64,000 nucleotides of DNA from Rhizobium sp. FKY42 (GTDB lineage: Bacteria; Pseudomonadota; Alphaproteobacteria; Rhizobiales; Rhizobiaceae). Both the position numbers and the translations under genes were made by a program. This document shows, one piece after another, positions 62,710 through 64,000 of the stretch (positions within the stretch are counted from its first letter, which is position 1; every line of letters starts with the position of its first letter). The stretch is taken from NCBI RefSeq assembly GCF_005222835.1, contig NZ_STGA01000073.1, positions 62,001 to 126,000 of the forward strand, read 5' to 3'. Below the pieces are notes generated by a model. The model searched no databases, was not told where the DNA came from, and saw only the letters and a program-made list of their open reading frames with translations.

Positions 62710-64000
62710 TTACTCAGCGTCGCCTTCAGCAGTCTTCTTCTTGGCAGCAGCCTTCTTCTTCGGAGCCGGAGCTTCTTCGCCCTCAGCGCCTTCAGAAGCC
62801 TCAGCCTTGGCAGCCTTCTTCTTCGGAGCAGCCTTCTTCTTGTCGGCCTTGGAAGCGCCTTCTTCGTCGTCAGCCAGAAGCTCTTCCTTGGAAACGGTCT
62901 TGTCGGTTACGTCGATCTCGCTCAGGAGCTGGTCGATGACCTTTTCTTCGAAGATCGGAGCGCGCAGCGAAGCGGCTGCACCCGGCGTGTTACGGAAGTA
63001 ATCAAGGATCTCGCGCTGCTGACCCGGGAACTGCTGAAGCTGTGCGTAAAGCGCGCGCTGCATTTCCTCTTCAGTCACTTCAACGCCAGCCTTTTCGCCC
63101 AGTTCGGAGAGAACAAGACCCAGACGGACGCGACGCTCGGCAAGCTTGCGATACTCCTCGCGCGCTTCTTCTTCCGTCGTGTCTTCGTCGGCAAAGGTCT
63201 TGCCCGACTGAGCCAGATCCGTGTTGATCTGACGCCAGATGTTTTCAAACTCGGCATCAACGAGCGAAGAAGGCGTTTCGAACTTGTACTGTTCGTCCAG
63301 CTGGTCGAGGATCTGACGCTTGACCTTCTGGCGCGTCACGTTGCCGTACTGGCCTTCGATCTGGCCACGAACAATTTCCTTGAGCTTTTCGAGGGATTCA
63401 ACGCCCAGCTTGGAAGCCAGTTCATCGTTGAGTTCGATAGCGGACGGAGCAGCAACTTCCTTCACGGTGATGTCGAAGGTTGCTTCCTTGCCAGCAAGGT
63501 TAGCAGCCGGATATTCCGACGGGAAAGTGACTGTGATGGTCTTTTCGTCGCCAGCCTTGACACCAACGAGCTGGTCTTCGAAGCCCGGGATGAAGCGGTT
63601 CGAACCGAGGACCAGATCTGCGTCTTCGGCAGCGCCGCCGTCGAATGCGACGCCGTCGACCTTGCCGAGGTAATTCATGGTAACGCGATCGCCGTTTTCA
63701 GCAGCACCGTCCTTCTTTTCGAAGGAGCGAGCGCTTTCGGCAATCTTCTCGATCTGTTCGTTGACTTCGTCTTCCGAAACTTCGACCACTTCGCGCGTGA
63801 CCTTGATGCCCTTGGTCGGCTGAAGTTCGATCGGCGGAATGACTTCGTAGGAGAGCGTGAATTCCAGGTCTGCCTGAGCGGAGAGGATCTTTTCGGCTTC
63901 CGCCTCGTCCTCGGTCATCTTGATGCTAGGCTGGGTCGCAGACTTTTCGCCGCGCTCGGAAAGAATCGCGCTAGGGCGGTCACGAACGATCTCGTTGACC
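62710..64000 (-). CDS. tig: Trigger factor (partial, start outside the window)
   Basis: The reading frame is open to the right edge, so the N-terminus is missing. Visible parts include the end of the ribosome-binding domain, the FKBP-type prolyl isomerase domain (GDRVTMNYLGKVDGVAFDGGAAEDADLVLGSNRFIPGFEDQLVG) and the C-terminal chaperone arm (LKEIVRGQIEGQYGNVTRQKVKRQILDQLDEQYKFETP). The C-terminal tail is unusually Lys/Ala-rich (AAPKKKAAKAEASEGAEGEEAPAPKKKAAAKKK), as in many rhizobial trigger factors. It binds nascent chains at the ribosome exit tunnel. Confidence 0.96.
   Translation of the reverse strand, partial: VNEIVRDRPSAILSERGEKSATQPSIKMTEDEAEAEKILSAQADLEFTLSYEVIPPIELQPTKGIKVTREVVEVSEDEVNEQIEKIAESARSFEKKDGAAENGDRVTMNYLGKVDGVAFDGGAAEDADLVLGSNRFIPGFEDQLVGVKAGDEKTITVTFPSEYPAANLAGKEATFDITVKEVAAPSAIELNDELASKLGVESLEKLKEIVRGQIEGQYGNVTRQKVKRQILDQLDEQYKFETPSSLVDAEFENIWRQINTDLAQSGKTFADEDTTEEEAREEYRKLAERRVRLGLVLSELGEKAGVEVTEEEMQRALYAQLQQFPGQQREILDYFRNTPGAAASLRAPIFEEKVIDQLLSEIDVTDKTVSKEELLADDEEGASKADKKKAAPKKKAAKAEASEGAEGEEAPAPKKKAAAKKKTAEGDAE

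Overview
The window looks like chromosome of a Rhizobiaceae alphaproteobacterium of the Agrobacterium/Rhizobium type. The main reasons are the acpXL-fabZ-fabF2-fabF1-adh-lpxXL cluster for very-long-chain acylation of lipid A, a UvrB with long N- and C-terminal extensions, an N-terminally extended GlgE beside a TreS-maltokinase fusion, and several small proteins of rhizobial type. This placement rests on gene content and family recognition; no database search was run. No CRISPR array, integrase, transposase or rRNA was seen. One tRNA is present.

Layout, left to right. 1-5.3 kb: a DUF1501/DUF1800 pair (the first cut by the window edge), a GGDEF-EAL protein and a small methyltransferase. 5.4-8.6 kb: uvrB, with two in-frame copies of a palindromic repeat in its tail. 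8.69-10.76 kb: an AT-richer cassette of three tightly coupled genes (two-helix membrane protein, ImmA/IrrE metalloprotease, Beta-family protein), the best candidate here for an undescribed system. 10.8-11.9 kb: one small putative gene and a hairpin-rich stretch that may be a minus-strand RNA. 11.9-19.9 kb: a small conserved-looking protein, dusA, a soluble two-PAS chemoreceptor, a cupin regulator divergent from kbl-tdh (threonine to glycine) with two matching operator-like palindromes, an FAH-family protein and a gamma-carbonic anhydrase. 19.9-25.7 kb: a membrane diguanylate cyclase, then the zinc system: znuC-znuB-zur divergent from znuA, then a COG0523 GTPase; both control regions carry the same Zur-box-like motif.

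25.7-36.9 kb: an aldo/keto reductase, gnd, an SRPBCC protein, the lipid A very-long-chain cluster (all on the minus strand, closely spaced), a nucleoside hydrolase, a TauE/SafE exporter and cobU. 37-43.7 kb: an orphan betaine-type binding protein, small proteins including an entericidin-like lipoprotein and a 37-residue membrane peptide, a formyltransferase-like protein, a LysR regulator, a GlxA-type AraC regulator and a tandem-receiver protein. 43.8-52.8 kb: a dimethylglycine/sarcosine-dehydrogenase-like enzyme, a DUF3772-MscS channel, a GlsB-type membrane protein, a UPF0303 protein, tRNA-Lys, a LuxR-type regulator, a small DUF6074-like protein and a secreted nuclease-like protein.

53-61.9 kb: the glgE, treS-maltokinase and glgB operon, the complete route trehalose to maltose to maltose-1-phosphate to branched alpha-glucan. 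61.9-64 kb: a hairpin-rich gap, a canonical terminator and trigger factor (tig), cut by the right edge.
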